The notes beneath the pieces were generated by a model. The model ran no database searches and was not told the origin of the DNA. It saw only the letters and a list, made by a program, of their open reading frames with translations. Below, piece after piece: positions 24,357-33,011 of a stretch of 64,000 bases of DNA. The stretch comes from Brevundimonas mediterranea. GTDB lineage: Bacteria; Pseudomonadota; Alphaproteobacteria; Caulobacterales; Caulobacteraceae. Location: positions 1-64,000 of the forward strand of contig NZ_JACIDA010000001.1 in NCBI RefSeq assembly GCF_014196125.1, in the 5' to 3' direction. The position numbers and the translations under genes are program-made. Positions within the stretch are counted from its first letter, which is position 1, and each line of letters opens with the position of its first letter.

Positions 24357-25094
24357 ATGCTCGAACTCAGATCCCTGCCCACGGACTGCGCCCAGCGCCG
24401 ACAGGACTCGGTGTGTTCGACCTGTGGCGCGCGGGCCTTCAGCGTGTGCAGCAGTCTGGATCCGGCCGATCTGGCCGGGCTGGACTCCATCGCCGAGCGG
24501 GTGTCGCTGAAGGCGGGCGAGTCCCTGATCCGCGAGGGGGATCCCGCGGTCCACCTGTTCAACATCACCTCGGGTTCAGTGCGGATCTACAAGCTGCTGC
24601 CGGATGGGCGCCGCCAGATCACGGGCTTCCTGTTCGCCGGCGACTTCGTCGGTCTGGCCACGGGCCAGGACTACGCCTTTTCCGGCGAGGCCATCGAGGA
24701 CGCGACCCTGTGCCGGTTCCGCAAGACCGACTATCGCGCCCTGATCCGCGAGCGACCCTTGCTGGAAGAGGCCCTACTGGATCGGGCGACCCACGAACTG
24801 GCGGCGGCGCAGAATCAGATGCTGTTGCTGGGCCGCAAGACGGCCCAGGAACGGATCGCCTCCTTCCTGCTGGACCTGCCGACGCGCGATCCCCTGCGTC
24901 CTTCGACCGAGGATCAGGTCCGACTGCCGATGACCCGGTCTGAAATCGCCGACTATCTGGGTTTGACCATCGAGACCGTAAGTCGGGTTCTGACCAAGCT
25001 GAAGACGACCGGCGTGATCCGCCTGTTGTCGCTGAACGAACTGCGGATCGAACAGCCCGACCGCCTTCGCGACATCGCCGAAGGCGAAGTCTGA
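24357..25094 (+). CDS. fnrL: Oxygen-responsive Crp/Fnr-family regulator with Fe-S cysteines
   Basis: This 245-aa protein has an N-terminal cysteine cluster C20-x2-C23-x7-C31 (plus C11) and a distal C119 in DATLCRF. That is the four-cysteine set expected for a [4Fe-4S] oxygen sensor. The cyclic-nucleotide-binding-like domain covers about 40-150. The helix-turn-helix lies at about 190-212 (MTRSEIADYLGLTIETVSRVLTKL); its E..S.R recognition pattern reads TTGAT-type FNR sites. The genes that follow (cydDC, cydABX, hemN, ompW) carry such sites, so this is probably their activator. The name fnrL versus fixK/fnrN is a judgement; the cysteines argue against FixK. Confidence 0.9.
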   Translation: MLELRSLPTDCAQRRQDSVCSTCGARAFSVCSSLDPADLAGLDSIAERVSLKAGESLIREGDPAVHLFNITSGSVRIYKLLPDGRRQITGFLFAGDFVGLATGQDYAFSGEAIEDATLCRFRKTDYRALIRERPLLEEALLDRATHELAAAQNQMLLLGRKTAQERIASFLLDLPTRDPLRPSTEDQVRLPMTRSEIADYLGLTIETVSRVLTKLKTTGVIRLLSLNELRIEQPDRLRDIAEGEV

Positions 25095-25125
25095 AACCCG
25101 TTTCCTCGTCCAGCGATGGAACCGC

Positions 25126-26790
25126 CTAGACCGGCGCCAGCTGACGCGTGACGGTCAGGCGGACCTTTCCGTCTTCGGCGATCCCCTCCACCCGGATGAC
25201 CCGGTCGCACAGCTGTGTCGGGGCGGGGCGGTGGCTGACGACGATCAGGCCCTGGCCCGAGTGTTTCAGACGCCGGTCGAGCGCGGTCAGCACCCGGGCC
25301 TCGGTCGTCGGGTCCAAACCTTCGGTCGGTTCGTCCAGCACCAGCCAGGGCGCGGACCGCAGATAGGCGCGGGCCAGGCCCAGCCGACGCCGCTCGCCGC
25401 CCGACAGTCTTTCGCCATTGGGGCCGACGCGGGCGTCCAGGCCGGCCGGATCGGCGCGGACCCGTTCGGCCAGGGCCGCATCCTCCAGCGCACGCCACAG
25501 CGCGCCGTCTTCGGCGGGGCCGGCCAGCAGCAGATTGTCGCGGATCGTGCCGTCGATCAGGCGGATGTCCTGGGCGGCGTAGGCGAACAGGGGGCGGCGG
25601 TCGTCCGGGGCGACGCCGGCGATGTCCAATCCGCCCAAGCGCGCCTCGTGCGCCAGGGCGTCGCGCAGGCCGACCAATCGTTCAGCCAGCGTGGTCTTGC
25701 CCGACCCGGACGGGCCGATCAGGCCCAGGCGCATCGGCGGGGCCATTTGAACGCCGTCCGCCGACAGGACCAGGCTCGCCTCCGAGGGGGCGGGCGAAGA
25801 CGCAAGCGACGGGGCCGAGGCCAGGGCGTCCAGCCGCCGGGCGGCTTCGACGGCGGCGCCGTTCTGTTGCAGGGCGCCGACCAGTCCGGCGGCGGCTTCG
25901 ATCCCCATGACGGCGGCCAGGGCGGCCAGGGCCGTCATCGGCAGGGAGGCCCCCAGGGTGGCGGGCACGACCGCGGCGACGGCCAGGCCGGTGACGGTCG
26001 CCTGCCATGCCGCCATCCAGCCGCCGGCCTGGCTCAGGGCGATCTGGGCCCGGTCGAGACCGGAGGCGGTGTGGGCCGCCTCACTGGCCGCCCAGCGGTC
26101 CAGGCCATAGGCCTTCAGCTCCGGCGAGACGGCTTCGAGCGACGCCAGCCGATCCTTCAGACGGCCCGTGGCGATCTGAACCTCGCGCCCGGCCGGGGCG
26201 GCCAGACGACGGGCGATCAGCACCGAGCCCGCTGCGCTGAGGCCCATGGCGAGCAACAGCATCAGACCGGCCAGAGGGCTGGCCATGCCGGCGAGAAAAG
26301 CCGCCGAGACTGCGCCGGCCCCAAGCGCCCAGGGCGCCGACAGACGCACGAACAGGGTCTGGACCGCGTCCACGTCCTGCACCAGTCGGGCCGAGGCCTC
26401 GCCGGACGACAAGGCCAGGGCCTGGGCGGGTGGAGCGGAGGCGAGGGCGTCGAACAGTTGCGGGCGCAGCCGCGCCAGGGCTTTCAACGCAGCCTCGTGA
26501 CCGGCGACGCGTTCAATGTAGCGCGCGCCGGTGCGTAATATGGCCAGCAGGCGAATGGTCGCGCTGGGCATCATATAGTTGAAGGCCTGAACCGCCGCCG
26601 ATCCGGCGACCCCGGCTATGGCCGCGCCGGTGATGAACCAGCCCGACAGACCCAGAAGACAGGTCGCGGCCACGGCGACGACGGTGCCGCCGGCGGCGGC
26701 GATGCGCAGACGGCCGCGCTGGGCCTGGCGCTGGGCCGCGATCAATTCGCCGATGCGCGAGGACGGGGTCTTCGTCATGGTTTTGGTCAC
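25126..26790 (-). CDS. cydC: CydC subunit of the heterodimeric ABC thiol exporter
   Basis: This 554-aa half-transporter has an N-terminal six-helix region (about 25-310) and a C-terminal ATPase: Walker A IGPSGSGKTTL near 370, signature LSGGERRRLGLARA near 470, Walker B WLVLDEPTEGLD near 493. CydDC exports glutathione and cysteine to the periplasm and is needed to assemble cytochrome bd. Its start overlaps the cydD stop by 4 nt. Assignment to CydC rather than CydD rests on its second place in the operon and the sequence, including the GAAVSAAFLAG transmembrane part. Confidence 0.9.
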   Translation of the reverse strand: MTKTMTKTPSSRIGELIAAQRQAQRGRLRIAAAGGTVVAVAATCLLGLSGWFITGAAIAGVAGSAAVQAFNYMMPSATIRLLAILRTGARYIERVAGHEAALKALARLRPQLFDALASAPPAQALALSSGEASARLVQDVDAVQTLFVRLSAPWALGAGAVSAAFLAGMASPLAGLMLLLAMGLSAAGSVLIARRLAAPAGREVQIATGRLKDRLASLEAVSPELKAYGLDRWAASEAAHTASGLDRAQIALSQAGGWMAAWQATVTGLAVAAVVPATLGASLPMTALAALAAVMGIEAAAGLVGALQQNGAAVEAARRLDALASAPSLASSPAPSEASLVLSADGVQMAPPMRLGLIGPSGSGKTTLAERLVGLRDALAHEARLGGLDIAGVAPDDRRPLFAYAAQDIRLIDGTIRDNLLLAGPAEDGALWRALEDAALAERVRADPAGLDARVGPNGERLSGGERRRLGLARAYLRSAPWLVLDEPTEGLDPTTEARVLTALDRRLKHSGQGLIVVSHRPAPTQLCDRVIRVEGIAEDGKVRLTVTRQLAPV

Positions 26791-28391
26791 AGGCGCACCA
26801 CGCGGTCGGCCATCGCCGCGACAGCGGCGGAATGGGTGGCGATCAGGGTCGTGCGACCGCGCGTCGCCTGACGAATCAGGTCCAGCATGGCCTCTTCGGA
26901 TGCGGGGTCCAGATTGGCCGTCGGCTCGTCCAGCAACAGGATGGGGGCGCGTTTCAGAATGGCGCGGGCCAGGCCCAGCCGTCGACGTTCGCCGCCCGAC
27001 AAGCCGCCGCCGCGTTCGTCGATGGGCCGGTCCAAATCGCCGAACAGGCCGGCCTCACCGGCGGCCACCAGGATACGGCCGGGACAGGCGGACGGGTCGG
27101 CCAGGCGGATATTGTCACCGAGACTGCCGGGCACGACGATGGGGTTCTGGCTGGCCCAGGCGATCTGGCCGGCGAAATCCCCCGCCTCGCTCAGGCGCGC
27201 CCCACCCACCTCGACCTCGCCGGCCGTCAGGGGCGACAAGCCCAGGAACAGGTGCAGCAGGCTGGACTTGCCGGACCCGCTGGCGCCCACCAGGGCCACG
27301 ATCTGACCCGGACGGATCTCCAGGTCGAAATCGGCGATCACCGGCGCGGCCTCGCCATAGGCGATGGCGACCTTGGTGAAGCGAATCGCCGGCGCCTCCT
27401 CGGGCAGGATGTGGCGATCCCGCTTGGGGCTTTCGGGCGTGACCAGGGCGGGCACGGCGGACTCGGCGGCCTGGCGGTCGTGATAGGCGGCGGCCAGTCG
27501 GCGCAGCGGCTGATACACCTCGGGCGCAAGGGCCAGGACGAAGAAGGCGCGCGGCAGGTCCAGCGTTTCAGGCGCAGGGAAGGGCAGAAGCTTCAGCAGG
27601 TTGAACCCGCAGTAGACGGCGATCAGGGCCACGGCCAGGGCCGAGAAGAACTCCAGCACGCCGGACGACAGGAAGGCGATCCGCATCACGCGGTTGGTGC
27701 GGCGCTCCAGCTCGTCGGAGGCGCGGGCGATGTCGGCGGTGGTGCGGGCGCGGGCGTCGAAGGCCAGAATGGCGGGCAGGGCGCGCACCCGGTCGACGAA
27801 CAGGCCCGACAAACGCTCCAGCGCCTGGAACTGGCGGCGGCTTTCACCCGCCGCAGCTGTGCCGGCCAGGATCATGCCGAAGATGAAGGGCAGCAGGGTG
27901 AACAGAAATATGCCGGCCGAAAACGGGCTGGCGACGGCGGCCACGGCGATGATCAGCAGGGGCGACAGACCCGCCGCCATCTTCAGGGGCGTGAACCGCG
28001 ACACATAGCCGTCCAGCGCGCCGACGCCCTCGACCACGGCGGTCAGCCGGTCGTCGGCGCGGCCGCCGCGTCCGAACAGGTCGGCCAGCAGCCGGTCGCG
28101 CACGTCTGTCTTGATAGACCGGCCCAGGCGCGCGCCGACCACCACCGCTGCCTGGCCGATCAGGCCGCGCGCCATCAGACTGAACACGGCCAGCAGCAGC
28201 CAGGGCACGGCGGCCAACGGGGAGGATCCGAAGGTCGCGACCGTCATGGCCAGGCCGCCCGCGAAACCCACGGCCGGCGCCACGTCAGCGACGGCCAGAA
28301 GGCCCGCCAGGATCGTCAGCCGACGCCAGGGCGCCGCCGTCTGTTTCAGCCAGGCCGCAGGGGAGGAGGCTGTGATCGGCGCCGATGTCAT
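26787..28391 (-). CDS. cydD: CydD subunit of the heterodimeric ABC thiol exporter
   Basis: This 534-aa half-transporter has a membrane domain (about 20-310) and an ATPase domain: Walker A VGASGSGKSSL near 365, signature LSGGERRRLGLARA near 455, Walker B PILLLDEPTANLDP near 475. It pairs with CydC to move reduced thiols across the inner membrane for cytochrome bd maturation. I chose ATG 28391, with GGAG about 10 nt upstream, over the longer frame from 28427. It is divergent from cydA; the FNR box at 28498 lies about 107 bp upstream and can serve both directions. Confidence 0.9.
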   Translation of the reverse strand: MTSAPITASSPAAWLKQTAAPWRRLTILAGLLAVADVAPAVGFAGGLAMTVATFGSSPLAAVPWLLLAVFSLMARGLIGQAAVVVGARLGRSIKTDVRDRLLADLFGRGGRADDRLTAVVEGVGALDGYVSRFTPLKMAAGLSPLLIIAVAAVASPFSAGIFLFTLLPFIFGMILAGTAAAGESRRQFQALERLSGLFVDRVRALPAILAFDARARTTADIARASDELERRTNRVMRIAFLSSGVLEFFSALAVALIAVYCGFNLLKLLPFPAPETLDLPRAFFVLALAPEVYQPLRRLAAAYHDRQAAESAVPALVTPESPKRDRHILPEEAPAIRFTKVAIAYGEAAPVIADFDLEIRPGQIVALVGASGSGKSSLLHLFLGLSPLTAGEVEVGGARLSEAGDFAGQIAWASQNPIVVPGSLGDNIRLADPSACPGRILVAAGEAGLFGDLDRPIDERGGGLSGGERRRLGLARAILKRAPILLLDEPTANLDPASEEAMLDLIRQATRGRTTLIATHSAAVAAMADRVVRL

Positions 28392-28497
28392 TTGCGGACT
28401 CCAACCGTGGGCGGCCTCAAAAGCCATTGGGCAAACCGTCGTTGGGCGAAATGTCCAAGGACGATCAGTCCACTACGACCAGGGGCTACAGAGGGCT

Positions 28498-28511
28498 TTG
28501 ATCGAAATCAA
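28498..28511. promoter_or_regulatory. Perfect FNR/FixK box between cydDC and cydABX
   Basis: TTGAT-CGAA-ATCAA matches the FNR consensus at all ten positions. It lies 74 bp before the cydA start codon and 107 bp before the cydD start, in the divergent promoter region. Confidence 0.9.
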
Positions 28512-28585
28512 GGCGACCGCCCCGCCTTCGTTTAAGGGCGTATGAAACGTCGGTCGTCGGGGCCGGCTACAAGGAGCCTTGAGCC

Positions 28586-30181
28586 ATGATCGACCTCGCG
28601 GTCGTCGACCTATCCAGGCTGCAGTTCGCGCTGACAGCCCTTTATCACTTCCTCTTCGTGCCCCTGACCCTGGGGCTGTCCTTCATGCTGGTCATCATGG
28701 AGTCGATCTATGTCATGACCCGCCGGCCGATCTGGCGCACGATCACCCGCTTCTGGGGCGTGCTGTTCGGCATCAACTTCGTGCTGGGCGTCGCGACCGG
28801 CATCACCATGGAGTTCCAGTTCGGCATGAACTGGAGCTATTACAGCCACTATGTCGGCGACATCTTCGGGGCCCCGTTGGCCATCGAAGGGCTGATGGCC
28901 TTCTTCCTTGAAGCCACATTCGTCGGGCTGATGTTCTTCGGCTGGGAAAAGCTGAAGCCGTCGGCGCACCTGTTCGTCACCTTCATGGTGGCGCTCGGCA
29001 CCAACCTGTCGGCCGTGTGGATCCTGGTCGCCAACGGCTGGATGCAGAACCCGGTGGGCTCGGCCTTCAATCCGGACTCCATGCGAATGGAGGTCACGGA
29101 CTTCATGGCCGTGGTCTTCAACCCGGTGGCCCAGGCCAAGTTCGTCCACACCGTCAGCGCCGGCTATGTCTGCGCCTCGGTCTTCGTTCTGGGCGTCTCG
29201 GCCTTCTACCTGCTGCGCGGTAAGCACGTCGGCTTCGCCAAGCGCTCGATGACCGTGGCCTCGGCCTTCGGCCTGGCGGCTTCGCTGTCCGTCGTCGTCC
29301 TGGGCGACCAGTCGGGCTATAACCTGACCGATAACCAGAAGATGAAGCTCGCTGCGCTCGAGGCCATGTGGCACACCGAGCCCGCGCCGGCTGGCCTGAC
29401 CCTGATCGGCATTCCCAGCATGAAGGATCGCGAAACCCACTACGGCGTCCATGTGCCGTGGGTCATGGGTCTGATCGCGACCCGCACCGTCGACAAGCCG
29501 GTCGAAGGCATCTTCGAACTGGTCGCCACCGCCGAGGACCGTATCGAATCCGGCGTCATCGCCTATGACGCCCTGGAGAAGGTCAAGGCCGATCCGGCCG
29601 ATCCCGTCGCTCGCGGCGTGTTCGAAACCCATCGTCGCGACCTGGGCTATGGTTTGCTGCTGAAGCGTCACGTCGCCGATCCGCGCATGGCCTCGCCTGA
29701 GCTGATCCAGAAGACGGCGTGGGAAACGGTGCCGAACGTGCCGGCCCTGTTCTGGAGCTTCCGCATCATGGCCGGCGTCGGCATGTTCATGATCCTGTTC
29801 TTCGCCACGGCCTTCTACCTCTGCACCGTGCGTAAGCATCAGACCCGCTGGTTCCTGCGTCTGGCCGTCCTGTGCCTGCCGCTGCCGTGGGTGGCCATCG
29901 AGTTCGGCTGGATCCTGGCCGAGTTCGGACGTCAGCCCTGGGCGGTCGAAGGCGTGCTGCCGACCTTCCTCGGCGCCTCGTCCCTGAGCGTGCCCCAACT
30001 GTGGGCGACCATCATCGGCTTCACCGCCCTGTACGGCGCTCTGGCTGTGGTCGAGGTCCGGTTGCTCCTCTACGCCATCAAGAAGGGGCCGTTCCACGAG
30101 CAGGAACTGTTCGGCGAACCTACGCCTGAAGCCCCGGCCCAATCGCCCGGCCAGCGCCCCGCCGCGCCCGCCGTGGCCTGA
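28586..30181 (+). CDS. cydA: Cytochrome bd ubiquinol oxidase subunit I
   Basis: This 531-aa membrane subunit carries the b and d haems. Visible haem ligands are the His in LTALYHFLFVPLTLG (near 20) and the His in FVHTVSAGYV (near 190). The quinol-binding Q-loop has the conserved Lys and Glu in NQKMKLAALEAMW near 252-263. The Q-loop is of the long form, as in E. coli CydA. It reduces O2 to water with high affinity using quinol. It is followed by cydB after 27 bp and by cydX. Confidence 0.96.
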   Translation: MIDLAVVDLSRLQFALTALYHFLFVPLTLGLSFMLVIMESIYVMTRRPIWRTITRFWGVLFGINFVLGVATGITMEFQFGMNWSYYSHYVGDIFGAPLAIEGLMAFFLEATFVGLMFFGWEKLKPSAHLFVTFMVALGTNLSAVWILVANGWMQNPVGSAFNPDSMRMEVTDFMAVVFNPVAQAKFVHTVSAGYVCASVFVLGVSAFYLLRGKHVGFAKRSMTVASAFGLAASLSVVVLGDQSGYNLTDNQKMKLAALEAMWHTEPAPAGLTLIGIPSMKDRETHYGVHVPWVMGLIATRTVDKPVEGIFELVATAEDRIESGVIAYDALEKVKADPADPVARGVFETHRRDLGYGLLLKRHVADPRMASPELIQKTAWETVPNVPALFWSFRIMAGVGMFMILFFATAFYLCTVRKHQTRWFLRLAVLCLPLPWVAIEFGWILAEFGRQPWAVEGVLPTFLGASSLSVPQLWATIIGFTALYGALAVVEVRLLLYAIKKGPFHEQELFGEPTPEAPAQSPGQRPAAPAVA

Positions 30182-30208
30182 CCCAGAGAGATTTTAGGAC
30201 ATCCGACC

Positions 30209-31357
30209 ATGGATCTTCCCCTCGACTTCGCCACCCTACGTCTGATCTGGTGGGGGCTGCTCGGCGTACTGCTGATCGGCTTCGCCCTGACCGACGGTTT
30301 CGACCTGGGCGTCGGCTCGCTCCTGCCCTTCGTCGCCAAGACGGATGAAGAGCGCCGTATGGTGATCAACACCGTCGGCGCGACCTGGGAGGGCAACCAG
30401 GTGTGGTTCATCCTGGGCGGCGGCGCCATCTTCGCCGCCTGGCCCTTCGTCTACGCCGTCAGCTTCTCCGGCTTCTACCTGGCCATGTTCCTGGTCCTGT
30501 CGGCCCTGATCCTGCGGCCCGTGTCGTTCAAGTATCGCTCCAAGCGTCCCTCGCCCAAGTGGCGGTCCTTCTGGGACTGGGCGCTGTTCACCGGCAGCTT
30601 CGTTCCGGCTCTGGTGTTCGGCGTCGCGGTCGGCAACGTCCTGCTGGGTGCGCCCTTCCGCCTGGATAGCGACCTGCGCTCCTTTTACGAGGGCAATCTG
30701 CTGGGCCTGTTCACTCCGTTCAGCCTGATCGCCGGCCTGTTGTCGGTAGCCATGCTGCTGCTACACGGCGCGGCCTGGCTGTCGATCAAGGCTGAAAAGG
30801 GCCCCGTGCTGGATCGGACGCGTCTGATCGGCACCGTCGCCGGCCTCCTGGCCGTGGTCCTGTTCGCGGCCGGCGGCCTCTATATGGCCTACGGCGGCGT
30901 GGGCTTCCGGATCACCGGCGCCGTTGACATGCAGGGGTTCTCCAACCCGCTGCGCACGACGGTCGAAGCCGCGCCCGGCGCTTGGCTGGACAACTACAGC
31001 CGCTATCCGTGGATGATGATCGCCCCGACTCTGGGCTTCGTCGGCGCGGTGGTCGGTCTGGCGGGCATGTGGCTTCGGTCGGCCCCCCTGGCCTTCGGCG
31101 GTTCCTCGCTGTCGACCGTGGGCATCATCTCCACCGTCGGCCTGTCGATGTTCCCCTTCATCCTGCCCAGTTCGGTTGATCCCCAGTCCAGCCTGACCGT
31201 CTGGAACGCCTCGTCCAGCCACCTGACCCTGTTCATCATGCTGATCTGCACGGCGATCTTCCTGCCGCTGGTTCTGATCTACACGACCTGGGTCTACTCC
31301 GTCCTGTGGGGCCGCACCTCGACCGCCGCCCTCAAGACCAACCCCGACCTCTACTGA
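30209..31357 (+). CDS. cydB: Cytochrome bd ubiquinol oxidase subunit II
   Basis: This 382-aa subunit has about eight to nine transmembrane helices. It begins with LRLIWWGLLGVLLIGFALTDGFDLGVG, of which the GFALTDGFDLG part (about 20-32) is the CydB signature. EGNQVWFILGGGA follows near 62. It stabilises the haem-bearing subunit I in the inner membrane. It lies between cydA and the small cydX in one operon, and its length matches the family. Confidence 0.96.
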   Translation: MDLPLDFATLRLIWWGLLGVLLIGFALTDGFDLGVGSLLPFVAKTDEERRMVINTVGATWEGNQVWFILGGGAIFAAWPFVYAVSFSGFYLAMFLVLSALILRPVSFKYRSKRPSPKWRSFWDWALFTGSFVPALVFGVAVGNVLLGAPFRLDSDLRSFYEGNLLGLFTPFSLIAGLLSVAMLLLHGAAWLSIKAEKGPVLDRTRLIGTVAGLLAVVLFAAGGLYMAYGGVGFRITGAVDMQGFSNPLRTTVEAAPGAWLDNYSRYPWMMIAPTLGFVGAVVGLAGMWLRSAPLAFGGSSLSTVGIISTVGLSMFPFILPSSVDPQSSLTVWNASSSHLTLFIMLICTAIFLPLVLIYTTWVYSVLWGRTSTAALKTNPDLY

Positions 31358-31376
31358 GCTCAAGGAGCATCAAGCC

Positions 31377-31523
31377 ATGTGGTATTTTTCCTGGATCCTG
31401 GGTGTCGGACTGGCGGTTGGCTTCGGCGTGCTGAACGGCCTGTGGCACGAGTTCCACCTGTTCGACGAGGGCGATGAGGGCCTGTCGGTCGATGCGTCGA
31501 AAGAGGTCGATGTCCCTCTCTAG
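31377..31523 (+). CDS. cydX: CydX, small third subunit of cytochrome bd
   Basis: This 48-aa protein opens with MWYFSWILGVGLAVGFGVLN, a single transmembrane helix with the Trp-Tyr-Phe start and GxxxAxxxG pattern typical of CydX. A short acidic tail (HLFDEGDEG) follows. CydX caps haem b595/d and is needed for stable oxidase. AAGGAG lies upstream of the ATG, and it starts 20 nt after the cydB stop. Its last 14 nt overlap the hemN start, coupling the two. It is longer in the tail than E. coli CydX (37 aa) but within the alphaproteobacterial range. Confidence 0.92.
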   Translation: MWYFSWILGVGLAVGFGVLNGLWHEFHLFDEGDEGLSVDASKEVDVPL

Positions 31524-32889
31524 CCCCACCGGCGCGCTGACGACGCGCGAGCTTATCGCCCGCTACGACGCCCACGCGCCGCGCTACACCTCCTATCCGA
31601 CGGCGGCGCAGTTCACGCCCGCCGTCGGGGCCGCCGATTGGGGGGCGTGGCTCGGCGCCGCGCCCCTTGATCATGCGGCGTCGCTGTATCTGCACATCCC
31701 CTTCTGCAAGCGGCTGTGCTGGTACTGCGGCTGCAACACCCGGGCGATGAACCGCGTCGGGGTCATGACCAGCTATGTGGACCTGCTGCTGAAGGAAGCC
31801 GATCTCGTGCTCGAACGGATCGGCCGCCCCGTGCGGGTCGGTTCAATCCACCTGGGCGGCGGCACGCCCAACATGCTGCCCCCCGATGAGTTGGAGCGAC
31901 TGTTCGCCGGTCTGGCCGCCCGGTTCGACCTGGGCGACTGTTTCGAGATCGCCGCCGAACTGGATCCCGAAGTCCTGACCCAGGCCTGGGTCGAGGCGGC
32001 CGGTCGTATCGGTCTGAGCCGCGCCAGCCTGGGGGTTCAGGACCTGTCGCCCAAGGTGCAGGCGGCGGTGAACCGGCCCGAATCCTTCGAGACTATCCGC
32101 TGGGCGGCCGAAGCGCTGCGCGGCCAGGGGGTCACGTCGCTGAATCTGGACCTGATGTACGGCCTGCCGCTTCAGGCGGCCGAGAATGTCATCACGACCG
32201 TGGCGCAGATCGTGGCCTTGCGGCCCGACCGGATCGCCCTGTTCGGCTATGCCCATGTGCCATGGATGAAGCCGCACCAGAAACTGATCAAGGAAGCCGA
32301 TCTGCCAGGACCGGAGGCGCGCTTCGCCCAGAGCCAGGCGGCGGCGCGGTATCTGGTGCAGAAGGGCTGGCAAGCTATCGGTCTGGACCATTTCGCCCTG
32401 CCGCATGACTCCATGGCCGCCGCCGCGCGCGCCGGCCGGCTGCGTCGCAATTTCCAGGGCTATACGACCGACGAAGCCCCGGTGCTGATCGGCCTGGGCG
32501 CCTCGTCGATCAGCCGCACCCCCCTGGGCTTCGTCCAGAACCATACGCAGGAGCGCGACTGGCGCGCGGCCGTGGCGGAGGGAACCTTGCCGGTCGCGCG
32601 GGGCGTGGCCCTTGATCCGCGCGACGCCTTTGTGGGCGAGATCATCGAACGGCTAATGTGCGACTTCGCAGTGGATGTGGCCGAGATCGCCCGCGAACGC
32701 GGTCGTGATCTGGCGGAAGTGGCGGCGGCCTGGCCCAGGTTGTTGCGGTTTCAACTGGACGGCCTAGCCGAGGTGAACGGCGCGGCCGTGACGGTCACCG
32801 ATCTGGGCCGGCCATTCGTTCGTGCGCTCTGCGCCGCCTTTGATCCAGGCGCCGCCGACATCGAGAAACGCCACGCCCGCGTGGTCTGA
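31510..32889 (+). CDS. hemN: Oxygen-independent coproporphyrinogen III dehydrogenase
   Basis: This 459-aa radical-SAM enzyme converts coproporphyrinogen III to protoporphyrinogen IX without O2. The cluster motif is in IPFCKRLCWYCGC (CxxxCxxC) near residue 60. GGGTPNML (SAM-binding glycines) lies near 118, and GYAHVPWMKPHQ and the HemN C-terminal region follow. The RYTSYPTA opening is diagnostic of true HemN. ATG 31510 overlaps cydX by 14 nt and has GAGG just upstream. Co-expression with cytochrome bd makes haem supply follow oxidase demand at low oxygen. Confidence 0.94.
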   Translation: MSLSSPTGALTTRELIARYDAHAPRYTSYPTAAQFTPAVGAADWGAWLGAAPLDHAASLYLHIPFCKRLCWYCGCNTRAMNRVGVMTSYVDLLLKEADLVLERIGRPVRVGSIHLGGGTPNMLPPDELERLFAGLAARFDLGDCFEIAAELDPEVLTQAWVEAAGRIGLSRASLGVQDLSPKVQAAVNRPESFETIRWAAEALRGQGVTSLNLDLMYGLPLQAAENVITTVAQIVALRPDRIALFGYAHVPWMKPHQKLIKEADLPGPEARFAQSQAAARYLVQKGWQAIGLDHFALPHDSMAAAARAGRLRRNFQGYTTDEAPVLIGLGASSISRTPLGFVQNHTQERDWRAAVAEGTLPVARGVALDPRDAFVGEIIERLMCDFAVDVAEIARERGRDLAEVAAAWPRLLRFQLDGLAEVNGAAVTVTDLGRPFVRALCAAFDPGAADIEKRHARVV

Positions 32890-32890
32890 A

Positions 32891-32907
32891 TGGACAGATT
32901 GTCCAAC
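32891..32907. promoter_or_regulatory. Palindrome upstream of ompW (shared with pyk region)
   Basis: TGGACA-GAT-TGTCCA (32891-32905) is a perfect inverted repeat directly after hemN. The 17 bases beginning at 32892 match 15 of 17 bases at 36640-36656 upstream of pyk. It lies just before the FNR-like box. Confidence 0.45.
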
Positions 32908-32919
32908 CCTTGGCGGGGT

Positions 32920-32933
32920 TTGCGCTAAATCAA
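32920..32933. promoter_or_regulatory. Degenerate FNR box upstream of ompW
   Basis: TTGCG-CTAA-ATCAA keeps eight of ten FNR consensus positions, with a perfect right half. It lies 79 bp upstream of the ompW start codon. FNR control of ompW is known in enterobacteria, which supports the call. Confidence 0.6.
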
Positions 32934-33011
32934 GGCCGAGGTGGGGCAGGGGGCGCATTTCCCCTTCAAGACGTTCGGACAAGTCGCATGAGGCGGCAGC
33001 GGGCGTCGGGG

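Noticed and set aside
26832-28535. 567-aa plus-strand open frame rich in Gln/Gly
   Set aside because: It is opposite CydD, which has intact Walker and signature motifs; the antisense frame is repetitive.
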